Below are positions 43,412 through 51,503 of a DNA stretch of 64,000 nucleotides, one piece after another. The DNA lies in the NCBI GenBank assembly GCA_963836265.1, contig CAWIIO010000006.1, forward strand, positions 496,001 to 560,000. Reading direction: 5' to 3'. How positions within the stretch are numbered: position 1 is the stretch's first letter; every line of letters starts with the position of its first letter. A program made the translations under genes and the position numbers. This stretch comes from CAIWHR01 sp963836265. GTDB taxonomy: Bacteria; Pseudomonadota; Gammaproteobacteria; Burkholderiales; Casimicrobiaceae. Under the pieces are notes generated by a model. It was given only the letters and a program-made list of their open reading frames with translations. It ran no database searches and was not told the DNA's origin.

Positions 43412-44122
43412 CTAGATCGTGAGCCGGCTCCAGTGGTGCGCTTCGATCCGCCGGCAGACGGCGTGCCACGAGGCCGCGCCAAGGTTGTCGATGCTCACGT
43501 GCGTTCCCTGCCACGATCGCGCGTGGAGCCGGCGCTCGCAGCCGAGATCGGCGACTTCCTGCGATTCGGTCCAGAGCTCGCCTCCGCAGGTGACGATCAG
43601 CAGCGCGCCACGGTTGGCGAGTGCGCCGGCAAGGTCGAGCATTCGGGCGCGGCTCGGCAGGCGCAGCGTATCGTCGAACTCGGCACTTGCCCAAGGCGTG
43701 AGCGGCAGCGCCGCCACGCTGTTGGCGACGTGCTGTGCACCGAATGCGTCGATCACGCTGGCGAGGCGAGCATGCCAGACGGCGCGCAGCCGACAGGGCG
43801 CGTCCGGGTGCAGGAAGCCAAGCGGCCAGCCCCAGCGCTGGAACGCATGGTCCATCGGGACCGCGGTCTTGTCGTCTGTGGGGCTCGCGACCAGCAGCAC
43901 GACCGGCGCGTGCTCGATGTCGCCCTCGTACGGAAGGGCGCCCAACTGGGCGCGCAGCCGGAAACGATCGGCCGCGCGGCGGTTATACGCGGCGAGTGCG
44001 TCCGCGTCTTCGATGGCGATTCTCTCGGCGAGCACTCGTCGCCGTGCCAGGGCCAGCATCGTGTCCAGTTCTCCACGCAGGTGCCCGTCCGCTGGCCTCG
44101 TGGGGGCGGCAGGTCCACGCAA
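43412..44122 (-). CDS. uncharacterised protein divergent from a TetR-like regulator
   Basis: A protein of about 236 aa I cannot name with confidence. No signal peptide or membrane segments are visible. The central and C-terminal pattern VANSVAALPLTPWASAEF, LRLPSRARMLDLAGALANRG and ALLIVTCGGELW resembles uncharacterised proteins in which a His/Asn-containing strand is followed by a LPS helix and a strand ending in LW. A link to uracil-DNA-glycosylase-like folds is speculative. Start is uncertain: TTG 44158 would place operator-like AT-rich DNA in the coding frame, so TTG 44122 or ATG 44059 is more likely. It converges on recG with REP copy C between. Confidence 0.6.
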   Translation of the reverse strand: MRGPAAPTRPADGHLRGELDTMLALARRRVLAERIAIEDADALAAYNRRAADRFRLRAQLGALPYEGDIEHAPVVLLVASPTDDKTAVPMDHAFQRWGWPLGFLHPDAPCRLRAVWHARLASVIDAFGAQHVANSVAALPLTPWASAEFDDTLRLPSRARMLDLAGALANRGALLIVTCGGELWTESQEVADLGCERRLHARSWQGTHVSIDNLGAASWHAVCRRIEAHHWSRLTI

Positions 44123-44123
44123 A

Positions 44124-44148
44124 ATGGTACTATCATAATAGTGACCAT
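44124..44148. promoter_or_regulatory. TetR-type operator-like inverted repeat
   Basis: ATGGTACTAT-CATA-ATAGT(G)ACCAT is an imperfect inverted repeat of two 10-base arms, one arm having an extra G. A second related dyad, AGTATA ... TATACT, follows between about 44149 and 44185. The whole 44120-44190 stretch is AT-rich, unlike its surroundings, and separates two divergent genes. Confidence 0.6.
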
Positions 44149-44217
44149 AGTATATCAATACCGAAAGAAGTGATCAAGGTATACTGGTTGCAGCTGACGT
44201 TCGGAGGGAACGAGGCG

Positions 44218-44829
44218 ATGAGCGTCGTGGTGCGGGGCAAGCGCGGGCAGGTTCGACCGGATTCGATCCACGTCCTGCGGGGAAACGACACCCGGCGGCG
44301 GATCCTCGAGGCCGCCCGCCGGCGGATCCTCGCCGACGGCTTCGAGGCGCTGCATCTGGACGACCTCGCGCAGGACGCCGGCGTCACCAAGGCCGCCGTC
44401 ATCAAATCGGTCGGCGGCAAAGCGACGATCCTGCTCGCGCTCGGGGAGCAGGACATCGAGAGCCGGCATGAGATCCTGCGGCACGCGCTCGGACTCCGAA
44501 GCAGGCTCGAGCGCCGCGTGGCCGACGTCGTCAACCGGCTGTTCGAGCTCGACGCGGCGCGACTGAAGCTCGTGCAGGCCTACATCGGTTATCTGTGGTT
44601 CTGGGCGGGCGCAGACCACGAGAGGGTCCAGGCCCACGTCGACAACACGCTCGCGTTGCTGCGGGATCTGGTGCGTTCCGCCCTGGGCCCCGCCGAGCCG
44701 GCCGACCGCCTCCGGACGCTGGCGTTGCGGATGATGGCCGGGTACGTGATCGCCTTGCGCGATCTGAACTACGGACGCTCCGACATCGCCGAAGCGACGC
44801 AGCTCGTCGTCGATTTCACTCTCGCTTGA
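44218..44829 (+). CDS. TetR/AcrR-like transcriptional regulator
   Basis: A 203-aa regulator. The N-terminal DNA-binding domain reads NDTRRRILEAARRRILADGFEALHLDDLA followed by GVTKAAVIKSVGGKATILLAL, the TetR helix-turn-helix pattern. Here KSVGGK replaces the usual Y/F-HHF/YF-K, an odd version of recognition-helix end residues. The C-terminal ligand domain is all-helical (LKLVQAYIGYLWFWAGADHE). Purine-rich GGAGGG lies 11-17 bases before ATG 44218, a wider spacing than usual. It probably represses the divergent gene and itself through the repeats at 44124-44190. Confidence 0.85.
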   Translation: MSVVVRGKRGQVRPDSIHVLRGNDTRRRILEAARRRILADGFEALHLDDLAQDAGVTKAAVIKSVGGKATILLALGEQDIESRHEILRHALGLRSRLERRVADVVNRLFELDAARLKLVQAYIGYLWFWAGADHERVQAHVDNTLALLRDLVRSALGPAEPADRLRTLALRMMAGYVIALRDLNYGRSDIAEATQLVVDFTLA

Positions 44830-44913
44830 TCGCCCCGTCGCGGGGGAGACCGTCAACGAGGGCTCGCGACGCGCAAACGAGCGCACCTTTTCTGACCGAA
44901 ATCAAGGTCTTGC

Positions 44914-44943
44914 CCTACCCTGCCGGCACGGGTAGGCTAAAAT
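44914..44943 (+). promoter_or_regulatory. hairpin and putative -10 box upstream of hemA
   Basis: CCTACCC (44914-44920) pairs with GGGTAGG (44930-44936) around a 9-base loop. Immediately after comes CTAAAAT, a good -10-like hexamer (TAAAAT, 44938-44943), about 25 bases before the hemA ATG. The hairpin overlaps where a -35 box would be, so it could be an operator for hemA control. Confidence 0.4.
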
Positions 44944-44967
44944 GCCGCAGCACGCGGAAATCCGCCC

Positions 44968-46227
44968 ATGTCCCTCTATGCCCTCGGCTTGAACCATGCG
45001 ACCGCGCCGCTCGATGTGCGCGAGCAGGTCGCGTTCTCGCCGGACGCGCTGGGGCACGCGTTGCGCGATCTCCTCACCCGACCGAAGGTCAGGGAGGCGG
45101 CGATCCTGTCGACTTGCAATCGGACGGAGCTCTACGTTCACGGACCGGAGCCGCAGCCGGTCGTGAACTGGCTGGAAGATTTCCATCGCATGCCGAAGGA
45201 CTCGCTTTCCCCGTACCTTTACACGCTGCCGCGGGATAGGGCCGTCACGCATGCGTTCCGGGTGGCGAGCGGGCTCGACTCGATGGTGCTGGGCGAGCCG
45301 CAGATCCTGGGACAGATGAAGCAGGCGGTGCGCCACGCCGAAGCCGCCGGCACGCTGGGCCTCGTGCTGAACCGGCTCTTCCAGCGCACCTTCGCGGTGG
45401 CGAAGGACGTCCGAACGCAGACCGACATCGGCAGCGCGTCGATCTCGATGGCGGCGGCCTCGGTCAAGCTCGCGGAGCGCATCTTTCCGTCGGTCGGGGC
45501 GCAGCGGCTGCTTTTCATCGGCGCGGGCGAGATGATCGACCTCACCGCAACGCACTTCGCCGCCCACCATCCGCAGTCGATCACGATCGCCAACCGGACG
45601 CTCGAGCGCGGCAGGGAGCTCGCCGCGCGTTTTTCAGCCGAGGCGATTACGTTGAACGAGATGCCGGACCGGCTGCCCGAGTTCGACATCATCGTGACCT
45701 GCACGGCGAGTACGCTGCCGATCCTCGGCAAGGGGTTGCTCGAACGCGTCGTCAAGGCGCGGCGGCACGCGCCGATCTTCATCGTCGACCTCGCGGTGCC
45801 GCGCGACGTCGAGCCCGAGGCGTCCGAGCTGGACGACGTGTTCCTCTACAGCGTCGACGACCTCTCGAACATCGTGAAGGACAACCTGCAGATCCGCAAG
45901 GAGGCGGTGGCGCAGGCCGAAGAGATGATCGCGGCGCAGGCGCAGAGCTTTCTCCGTTGGCTCGAAGGCCGCACGGTCGTGCCGACGATCACCGCGCTCC
46001 ACGGCCACCACGAGCAGCTCCGCGCCGGCGAGCTGGAGCGCGCGCGCAGGCTGCTCGCGAACGGCACGCCGCCCGAGCAGGTGCTCGATACGCTCGCCCG
46101 CGGCCTCACCAACAAGTTCCTCCACGCGCCGACGCAGGCGCTGAACCAGGCCGGGGACGCCGAACGCGCGGAGCTGGTCGCGATGTTCGAGAAGATCTAC
46201 CGCATTCCCGACGCGGACGGGCATTAG
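44968..46227 (+). CDS. hemA: glutamyl-tRNA reductase
   Basis: A 419-aa enzyme that makes glutamate-1-semialdehyde from Glu-tRNA(Glu), the first step of C5-pathway tetrapyrrole synthesis. The catalytic Cys is Cys50 in AAILSTCNRTELY; GLDSMVLGEPQILGQMKQA is the family signature near residue 100. The NADPH-binding Rossmann segment is LLFIGAGEMIDLTA (about residue 185), and the C-terminal dimerisation helix ends LTNKFLHAPTQAL. Length is standard. It is followed by a palindromic repeat and prfA, the common betaproteobacterial order hemA-prfA-prmC. Confidence 0.97.
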   Translation: MSLYALGLNHATAPLDVREQVAFSPDALGHALRDLLTRPKVREAAILSTCNRTELYVHGPEPQPVVNWLEDFHRMPKDSLSPYLYTLPRDRAVTHAFRVASGLDSMVLGEPQILGQMKQAVRHAEAAGTLGLVLNRLFQRTFAVAKDVRTQTDIGSASISMAAASVKLAERIFPSVGAQRLLFIGAGEMIDLTATHFAAHHPQSITIANRTLERGRELAARFSAEAITLNEMPDRLPEFDIIVTCTASTLPILGKGLLERVVKARRHAPIFIVDLAVPRDVEPEASELDDVFLYSVDDLSNIVKDNLQIRKEAVAQAEEMIAAQAQSFLRWLEGRTVVPTITALHGHHEQLRAGELERARRLLANGTPPEQVLDTLARGLTNKFLHAPTQALNQAGDAERAELVAMFEKIYRIPDADGH

Positions 46228-46269
46228 CGGCTTCAGCTCGGGAGCTGCGACGCGAATCGCGCTCTCGCG

Positions 46270-46348
46270 GTCATTCCCGCGCAGGCGCGAATCCAGCGAC
46301 GTTGGTCCCGAAAGACGCCGGGTTCCCGCGTACGCGAGGAACGACGGG
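46270..46348. repeat. ATTCCCGCG-type palindromic repeat between hemA and prfA
   Basis: TCATTCCCGCGCAGGCGCGAA (from 46271) followed by TCCAGC and, about 20 bases on, GTTCCCGCGTACGCGAGGAA and CGACGGG. The two halves are inverted relatives of each other (TCrTTCC-GCG-n-GCG-GAA-CC), and each is itself nearly palindromic. It resembles the ATTCCCGCG/GCGGGAAT repeats dispersed in many proteobacterial genomes. The copy is degenerate. Confidence 0.65.
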
Positions 46349-46393
46349 CTCACGTGACAACCGCGCGCGCTTCCGCAAGCGTCAGCTCCCAAC

Positions 46394-47479
46394 ATGAAAG
46401 CCTCCCTCCGCAGCAAGCTCGACGCGCTCGCGCGAAGGCTCGCCGAGCTCGACGTCACGCTCGCGTCGGGCGACGCCGTGCGCGACATGGATCGCTATCG
46501 CGCGCTGACGAAGGAACGCTCCGAGATCGAGCCGGTCGTCGCGGGCTTTCGCGATTACCTCGCCGCCGAGGGCGACGTCGCCGCCGCCGAAGAGCTCGCG
46601 CGCGAGCCGCAGATGCGCGCGTTCGCCGACGAGGAGCGCGCCGTGGCGACGGCGAGAATGGCCACGCTCGAAGACAGGCTGCAGCAAATGCTGCTCCCCG
46701 CCGATCCCAACGACGAACGCAACGTGTTCGTCGAAATCCGCGCTGGCACGGGCGGCGACGAGTCCGCGCTCTTCGCCGGCGCGCTCGCCCGCATGTACAT
46801 GCGCTACGCCGAGCGTTTGCGCTTTCGGGTCGAGATCGTGTCGGAATCGCCCGCGGAGCTCGGCGGGTACAAGGAAATGATCTTGCGCATCGTCGGCGCC
46901 GGCGCGTACTCGAAGCTCAAGTTCGAATCGGGCGGTCACCGCGTGCAGCGGGTGCCCGAAACCGAAGCGCAGGGACGCATCCACACGTCCGCGTGCACCG
47001 TCGCCGTGATGCCGGAAGCCGATCCCATCGCCGACGTCGACATCAGTCCAGCCGAGATCCGGATCGACACGTTCCGCGCGTCGGGCGCCGGCGGACAGCA
47101 CGTGAACAAGACCGACTCCGCGGTGCGCATCACGCATCTGCCGACCGGCATCGTCGTCGAGTGCCAGGACGACCGGTCGCAACACCGCAATCGCGCGCAG
47201 GCGATGGCGGTGCTCGCCTCGCGGCTGCTCGACAGGGAGCGCTCCGAGCGACAGGCGAAGGAGGCCGCGCAGCGGAAGAGCCTGGTGGGCTCGGGCGACC
47301 GCAGCGAGCGCATCCGCACCTACAACTTTCCGCAGGGCCGCGTCACGGATCACCGGATCAATCTGACGCTCTACAAGATCGACGCGATCATGGACGGCGA
47401 TCTCGACGAGCTCACGACCGCGCTCGCGCAGGAGCATCAGGCGGAGCAGCTCGCGGAGCTCTCGGGCGGCGAACCGTGA
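46394..47479 (+). CDS. prfA: peptide chain release factor 1
   Basis: A 361-aa class I release factor reading UAA and UAG. The GGQ motif is present in FRASGAGGQHVNKTDSAVRI. The codon-reading tripeptide is P-E-T (RVPETEAQGRIHTSA), where most RF1s have PAT or PVT; the PxT frame is kept. The N-terminal coiled region and the C-terminus (LTTALAQEHQAEQLAEL) are normal. The stop overlaps the next gene by four bases, so the acetyltransferase is translationally coupled. Confidence 0.97.
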   Translation: MKASLRSKLDALARRLAELDVTLASGDAVRDMDRYRALTKERSEIEPVVAGFRDYLAAEGDVAAAEELAREPQMRAFADEERAVATARMATLEDRLQQMLLPADPNDERNVFVEIRAGTGGDESALFAGALARMYMRYAERLRFRVEIVSESPAELGGYKEMILRIVGAGAYSKLKFESGGHRVQRVPETEAQGRIHTSACTVAVMPEADPIADVDISPAEIRIDTFRASGAGGQHVNKTDSAVRITHLPTGIVVECQDDRSQHRNRAQAMAVLASRLLDRERSERQAKEAAQRKSLVGSGDRSERIRTYNFPQGRVTDHRINLTLYKIDAIMDGDLDELTTALAQEHQAEQLAELSGGEP

Positions 47480-48018
47480 CGGTGGCGCCCCCATCTCCGT
47501 GGCTTTCGACGCTGCGCCTCGACCTGCGCGAATTTGTCGCCGGCGACTTCGACGATATCTACCGTCTCGATCAGGATCCCCGGGTGATGCGCTATATCAG
47601 CGACGGCCGGCGCTCGACGCGCGCGCGGGTCGCGACGGCGATGCGGCGCATCTCTCGGAGCTATCGGCGCTACCCGGGACTCGGCACCTGGCGCGCGTCG
47701 CGCCGCGATACCGGCGCCTTTGTCGGGTGGTTCACGCTGAAGTACGTTCCGCGGACGGTGCAGGTCGAGGTCGGCTATCGGCTGCTGCACGAGGCCTGGG
47801 GCCTGGGCTTCGCGACCGAAGGCGCGCGGGAGCTCGTCCGTTACGGCTTCGACGATCTCGGCCTTTTTCGCATCATCGGGCTCACGCACCCCGAGAACGC
47901 CGCCTCGCAGCGCGTGTTGCCGAAAGCGGGGCTTGCCGAGGCCGGCTGGGGACGCTACTACGGGCAGCGCCTGCGCGTGTACGCGGCGGAAAATCGGGTG
48001 GAGAATCCGCGGCCGTGA
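47476..48018 (+). CDS. GNAT-family acetyltransferase (RimJ/RimL-like) between prfA and prmC
   Basis: A 180-aa protein starting with GTG in the GTGA overlap with the prfA stop. The N-terminus LRLDLREFVAGDFDDIYRL is the RimJ/RimL subgroup pattern; VEVGYRLLHEAWGLGFATEG carries the acetyl-CoA-binding Q/R-x-x-G-x-G/A-like turn, and LTHPENAASQRVLPKAGL is the conserved C-terminal strand-helix. RimJ/L enzymes acetylate ribosomal protein N-termini, and others act on small molecules. Its stop overlaps the prmC start by four bases. The tight coupling between RF1 and the RF methyltransferase suggests, but does not show, a translation-related substrate. Confidence 0.9.
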   Translation: MTVAPPSPWLSTLRLDLREFVAGDFDDIYRLDQDPRVMRYISDGRRSTRARVATAMRRISRSYRRYPGLGTWRASRRDTGAFVGWFTLKYVPRTVQVEVGYRLLHEAWGLGFATEGARELVRYGFDDLGLFRIIGLTHPENAASQRVLPKAGLAEAGWGRYYGQRLRVYAAENRVENPRP

Positions 48019-48851
48019 CGGGGGCCGGCACGATCCGCGGCGCGCTCGAAGCGAGCGGGCTAGTCCCGCTCGATGCGCAGCTCTTGCTTGCGCACGCGCT
48101 CGGCAGAGACCGCACATGGGTGGTTGCGCACGCGGGCGATGCTCTCTCGCGGGAGCTGGCGGAAGCGTTTTTCAAGCTGGCCAACCGCCGTCGCGCCGGC
48201 GAACCGGTCGCGTATCTCACGGGGGTGCGCGAATTCTGGGGACTGCGGCTCGCCGTCTCGCCCGCCGTGCTGATTCCGCGCCCGGAGACCGAGGCGCTGG
48301 TCGAGCTCGCGTTGTCGCACCTGCCGGAAGACTGCGATGTGCGGGTGCTGGATCTCGGCACCGGCAGCGGGGCGATCGCGCTCGCGCTTGCGCACGAGCG
48401 ACCGCGGGCGCGGGTCCTCGGCAGCGACGCGTCGGCCGAGGCGCTCTCGATCGCGCGCGACAACGCGCGGCGACTGGCGATTCCAAACGTCGAGTTCGTC
48501 CAGGCGGACTGGTACGCCGGCTTGCCCGCCGCGCCGCATGGCGCGGGATTCGAGCTGATCGTCAGCAATCCGCCTTATGTCGCGGCGCTGGACCCTCACC
48601 TTGCCGAGGGCGACGTGCGTTTCGAGCCGCGCCGGGCGCTCACACCCGGCAGCGGCGGCCTCGAGGCGATTCGGCCGATCGTCGCCGGCGCACTCCCTCG
48701 TCTCGTCCGTGGCGGAACGCTCGCCGTCGAGCACGGTTACGATCAGTCGGATCCGGTGCGCGCTCTGCTCCTCGCAGAGGGATTTACGGCGATCAGCGTC
48801 GCGCGCGACCTCGCGGGCGTACTCCGGGTCGTGGCCGGGCGAACTCCCTGA
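48015..48851 (+). CDS. prmC: release factor glutamine N5-methyltransferase
   Basis: A 278-aa enzyme that methylates the Gln of the GGQ motif in RF1 and RF2, raising termination efficiency. Domain order is typical: an N-terminal helical substrate-binding part with GEPVAYLTGVREFWGL and IPRPETEALVE, then the SAM-binding LDLGTGSGAIALALAHE (about residues 110-126) and the catalytic NPPY in LIVSNPPYVAALDPHL (about residue 187). It starts with GTG within the preceding stop (GTGA overlap). It completes the hemA-prfA-prmC order. Confidence 0.96.
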   Translation: MTGAGTIRGALEASGLVPLDAQLLLAHALGRDRTWVVAHAGDALSRELAEAFFKLANRRRAGEPVAYLTGVREFWGLRLAVSPAVLIPRPETEALVELALSHLPEDCDVRVLDLGTGSGAIALALAHERPRARVLGSDASAEALSIARDNARRLAIPNVEFVQADWYAGLPAAPHGAGFELIVSNPPYVAALDPHLAEGDVRFEPRRALTPGSGGLEAIRPIVAGALPRLVRGGTLAVEHGYDQSDPVRALLLAEGFTAISVARDLAGVLRVVAGRTP

Positions 48852-48868
48852 CCGCCGCCAACCGCGGA

Positions 48869-49297
48869 TCAGTTGCCCGGCGAAGTGTCCGTCGTCACCC
48901 GCGGGCTCGGCTTGCGCGCGGTCAACGCCGTGGAAAGCTCGGGCGCCGGCCGGCGGCCGTCGAGCAGGTGGGCAATGGCCAGCACGGGATGACGCAGCAG
49001 CATCCGCGGCCCAGCGTAGCGCATGACGGCGCGAACCTGTTCGCGCATCGCCGTGTTGTAGCAATGGACGGTGCAGTTCGCGCAGGTGGGCTTTTCTTCG
49101 CCGAACACGCAACGGTCGATCCGTCGCGTGGCGTAGTGGACAAGCTCGCGGCATTCGTCGCAGGGGCCGTCGTCCTCGCCATGCAGGTCGTGGCAGTAGA
49201 TCCAAACCATCGCCGAAAGCGTTCGGTGCTCTCGCGCGAGTTGGGCGGACGCGGCAGCACGCGCAAGATGCGGCACAGCGGATCCGGTGGCGGGCAT
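48869..49297 (-). CDS. nitrous-oxide-stimulated-promoter family protein
   Basis: A 142-aa protein with the family's cysteine pattern: IYCHDLHG, PCDECRELVHYA, then TCANCTVHCYNTAMREQVRAV and MRYAGPRMLLRHP. The eight or so conserved Cys/His residues would bind zinc or an iron-sulfur centre. The ATG at 49297 (MPATGSAVPHLARA) gives the usual N-terminus. The name comes from an early report of a denitrification-linked promoter; biochemical function is unknown. It is convergent with prmC, 17 bases from its stop. Confidence 0.88.
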   Translation of the reverse strand: MPATGSAVPHLARAAASAQLAREHRTLSAMVWIYCHDLHGEDDGPCDECRELVHYATRRIDRCVFGEEKPTCANCTVHCYNTAMREQVRAVMRYAGPRMLLRHPVLAIAHLLDGRRPAPELSTALTARKPSPRVTTDTSPGN

Positions 49298-49405
49298 GAA
49301 CGAGTAACGTCTCTCCCGATTTCGATGTTGTAGCATGCAGCCTCGGCAACGTCGGGGCTTTGACCCGGATCAAGCGCCGGCGAGGTTCGTGCTCGCCGCA
49401 ACGCA

Positions 49406-50476
49406 TCAGCAGACAGGCGGCACGGGGACCGCCAGCCGCTCGGCCCATGACGCGAGCGCCGGCATGATCGTCGGGTAGAGCGCGATGCCGCGCTCGCGCT
49501 GCTCGCGCACCCGGCGCATTCCTGCTTCGCCCGGCAGCCTGACGCGCTCGATGCCCGGGCGCGGCTTCGAAGCGTGTGTCGCGCGCACCAGGTGATCCAT
49601 CTGGCGCCGGAACGCGCCGAGCCCGCCGAACGCTTCCGGATCGAGCACCTGGACGAACACCGTTCCGCCCCAGCCTTCGACGGGATCGGCGCGGCCGAGA
49701 CCCGCGAGCCCCGCCGTCAGCGCCTCGATCAGGAGCGCGAGCCCGAATCCCTTGTAGCCGGCGTCGAGGCCGCCCAACGGCAGCAGCGCGCCCTTCGGCT
49801 CGTTGAAGAGCGCGCCCGGATCGTCGGTCGCGTCGCCCGTGTGATCGATGAGCCACGGTCCCGGCAGCTTGCGGCCGGCGTTCATCTCCTGTTTGGCGAA
49901 GCCCATGCTGGTGATCGAGGTCGAGACATCGATCAGGATCGGGTCGCCCGACGTCGGCAACCCCGCGGCGATCGGATTGGGCGTCACGACCGGCGTGAGT
50001 CCGCCGTGCGGGACGACAGCGGCGACGATCGGGTCCGAGCTCTCGATGATCGCGATCAGTCCCCGCTCGGTCGCGCGCAGCAGATATGCGGCGAGGCAGG
50101 CGATGTGATGCGAGCGGCGGACGACGACGGTGCCGGTGCCGTGTGTCGCGGCCATCGCCTGTGCCGCATCGAGTGCACGCAGCGTGAGCCAAGGCCCCGG
50201 CAGCCGGTGGCCGTCCCACGTCTGCGTGGCCGGACGCGAATTGACGACGGTCGGCGCGCCGTCTTTCGTCATCGCGCCTTTGTCGATCTCGGCGAGATAG
50301 GGCGCGAGCAGCGCGAGGCCGTGCGTGGTGTGGGCGAGCAGGTCGCCGGTGACGAGGACGGCGGCGACGTCGTTCGCCATGTCGCCGCGCAAGCCCGCAC
50401 GTTCGAGCAGGGCCGTCGCGAACGCCACGAGCGCGTTCGCCGGATACCTCTGCGGCGATGCGGGTTTGGCACTCAT
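49406..50476 (-). CDS. Ldh2/MDH2-family NAD(P)-dependent dehydrogenase
   Basis: A 356-aa oxidoreductase of the malate/L-lactate/ureidoglycolate/sulfolactate dehydrogenase family, which has its own fold rather than the Rossmann type. Characteristic pieces are GDLLAHTTHGLALLAPYL near residue 45, VVRRSHHIACLAAYLLRA (catalytic His region) near residue 120, TPNPIAAGLPTSGDPILIDVSTS (about 165-187) and LGGLDAGYKGFGLALLIEAL. Substrate cannot be told; candidates are malate, sulfolactate or delta1-piperideine/pyrroline carboxylate. It stands alone on the minus strand. Confidence 0.9.
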   Translation of the reverse strand: MSAKPASPQRYPANALVAFATALLERAGLRGDMANDVAAVLVTGDLLAHTTHGLALLAPYLAEIDKGAMTKDGAPTVVNSRPATQTWDGHRLPGPWLTLRALDAAQAMAATHGTGTVVVRRSHHIACLAAYLLRATERGLIAIIESSDPIVAAVVPHGGLTPVVTPNPIAAGLPTSGDPILIDVSTSITSMGFAKQEMNAGRKLPGPWLIDHTGDATDDPGALFNEPKGALLPLGGLDAGYKGFGLALLIEALTAGLAGLGRADPVEGWGGTVFVQVLDPEAFGGLGAFRRQMDHLVRATHASKPRPGIERVRLPGEAGMRRVREQRERGIALYPTIMPALASWAERLAVPVPPVC

Positions 50477-50647
50477 CGGCGGGAGCGGTGGAGAGGCGAC
50501 GAAAAGACGGACGCGCGACGGTTGACGCGACCGCGCGATTCTCCGAGGATTCTACCTGACGGGCGACAAGCCACCCGTCTTCCGCCGTGCCTCGATCCTC
50601 GGCCGCGGCTCCCTACCCGTCGCCTCCACCGCCCCGAACGCCACGCC

Positions 50648-51490
50648 GTGCTGCCCTCCTCGCTGACGGTCAGCGTCGTCACGTTCCGCCCGGACACTGC
50701 GCTGCTCGAGCGCTGCCTGCGCAAGCTCGCACTCGCGATTGGTGCCGCCCGCGAAGAGGGATGTATCAGGAGCGTGGCGGTGGCGCTGATCGACAACAGC
50801 GAGGACCGCGAGGTCGCGGCGGAGGTGATCCGGCTCGGCAAGGCGCGCTTCGCCGATTCGGGCATTCAGGTCACCTATCTGCACGGCCACCTCAACATCG
50901 GCTACGGGATCGCGCACAACCTGATGCTCCACGGCACCGGCGCCGATTATCAGCTCGTGCTCAATCCGGACGTCGAGGTCGCGAGCGACGCGATCGCCAA
51001 TGCAGTGCGCTGGCTCGACGTGCATCCGGACGTCGGCGCGGCAGCGCCCGCGGTGACGCGGCCGGACGGCTCGCCGGACTATCTCTGCAAGCGATATCCC
51101 GCGGTGTTCGATCTCTTCCTGCGCGGCTTTGCGCCCCGCTTCATGCGGCGGCTGTTCAGGCGGCGCCTCGAGCGCTACGAGCTGCGCGACTACATCGACC
51201 CCGCGAGCGACAAGCCGGTGCTCGGATTGCCGGTGATGTCGGGATCCTGCATGCTGGTCAAGCGCAAGGCGATCGACCAGACGGGCGGTTTCGATCCGAA
51301 GTATTTCCTGTACTTCGAGGATTTCGACTGGAGCGTGCGCCTGAATCGAGTCGCGCAGACCGTGTATCTGCCGTCGTTCCGCGCTGTTCACCACGGCGGG
51401 AACGCGGCAGGCAAGGGCCTGGCGCACATCTACTGGTTCGTGAAGAGCGGGTTTCGCTTCTACAACAAGCACGGCTGGCGATGGCTGTGA
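50648..51490 (+). CDS. glycosyltransferase family 2
   Basis: A 280-aa GT-A fold glycosyltransferase. The N-terminal strand LTVSVVTFRPDTALLERCL binds the nucleotide; NIGYGIAHNLML and LVLNPDVEVA hold the metal-binding DxD-like acidic motif, and GLPVMSGSCMLVKRKAID and YFLYFEDFDWSVRL carry the catalytic-base acidic residues, as in WbbL-type rhamnosyltransferases. It starts with GTG 50648 without an evident ribosome-binding site. An epimerase-like gene follows 13 bases later, so the pair probably makes part of a surface polysaccharide. Confidence 0.88.
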   Translation: MLPSSLTVSVVTFRPDTALLERCLRKLALAIGAAREEGCIRSVAVALIDNSEDREVAAEVIRLGKARFADSGIQVTYLHGHLNIGYGIAHNLMLHGTGADYQLVLNPDVEVASDAIANAVRWLDVHPDVGAAAPAVTRPDGSPDYLCKRYPAVFDLFLRGFAPRFMRRLFRRRLERYELRDYIDPASDKPVLGLPVMSGSCMLVKRKAIDQTGGFDPKYFLYFEDFDWSVRLNRVAQTVYLPSFRAVHHGGNAAGKGLAHIYWFVKSGFRFYNKHGWRWL

Positions 51491-51503
51491 ACGGGTTGCC
51501 GCA

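Noticed and set aside
41877..43694. Long minus-strand open frame opposite recG
   Set aside because: RecG on the plus strand carries all helicase motifs; the antisense frame is Arg-rich noise.
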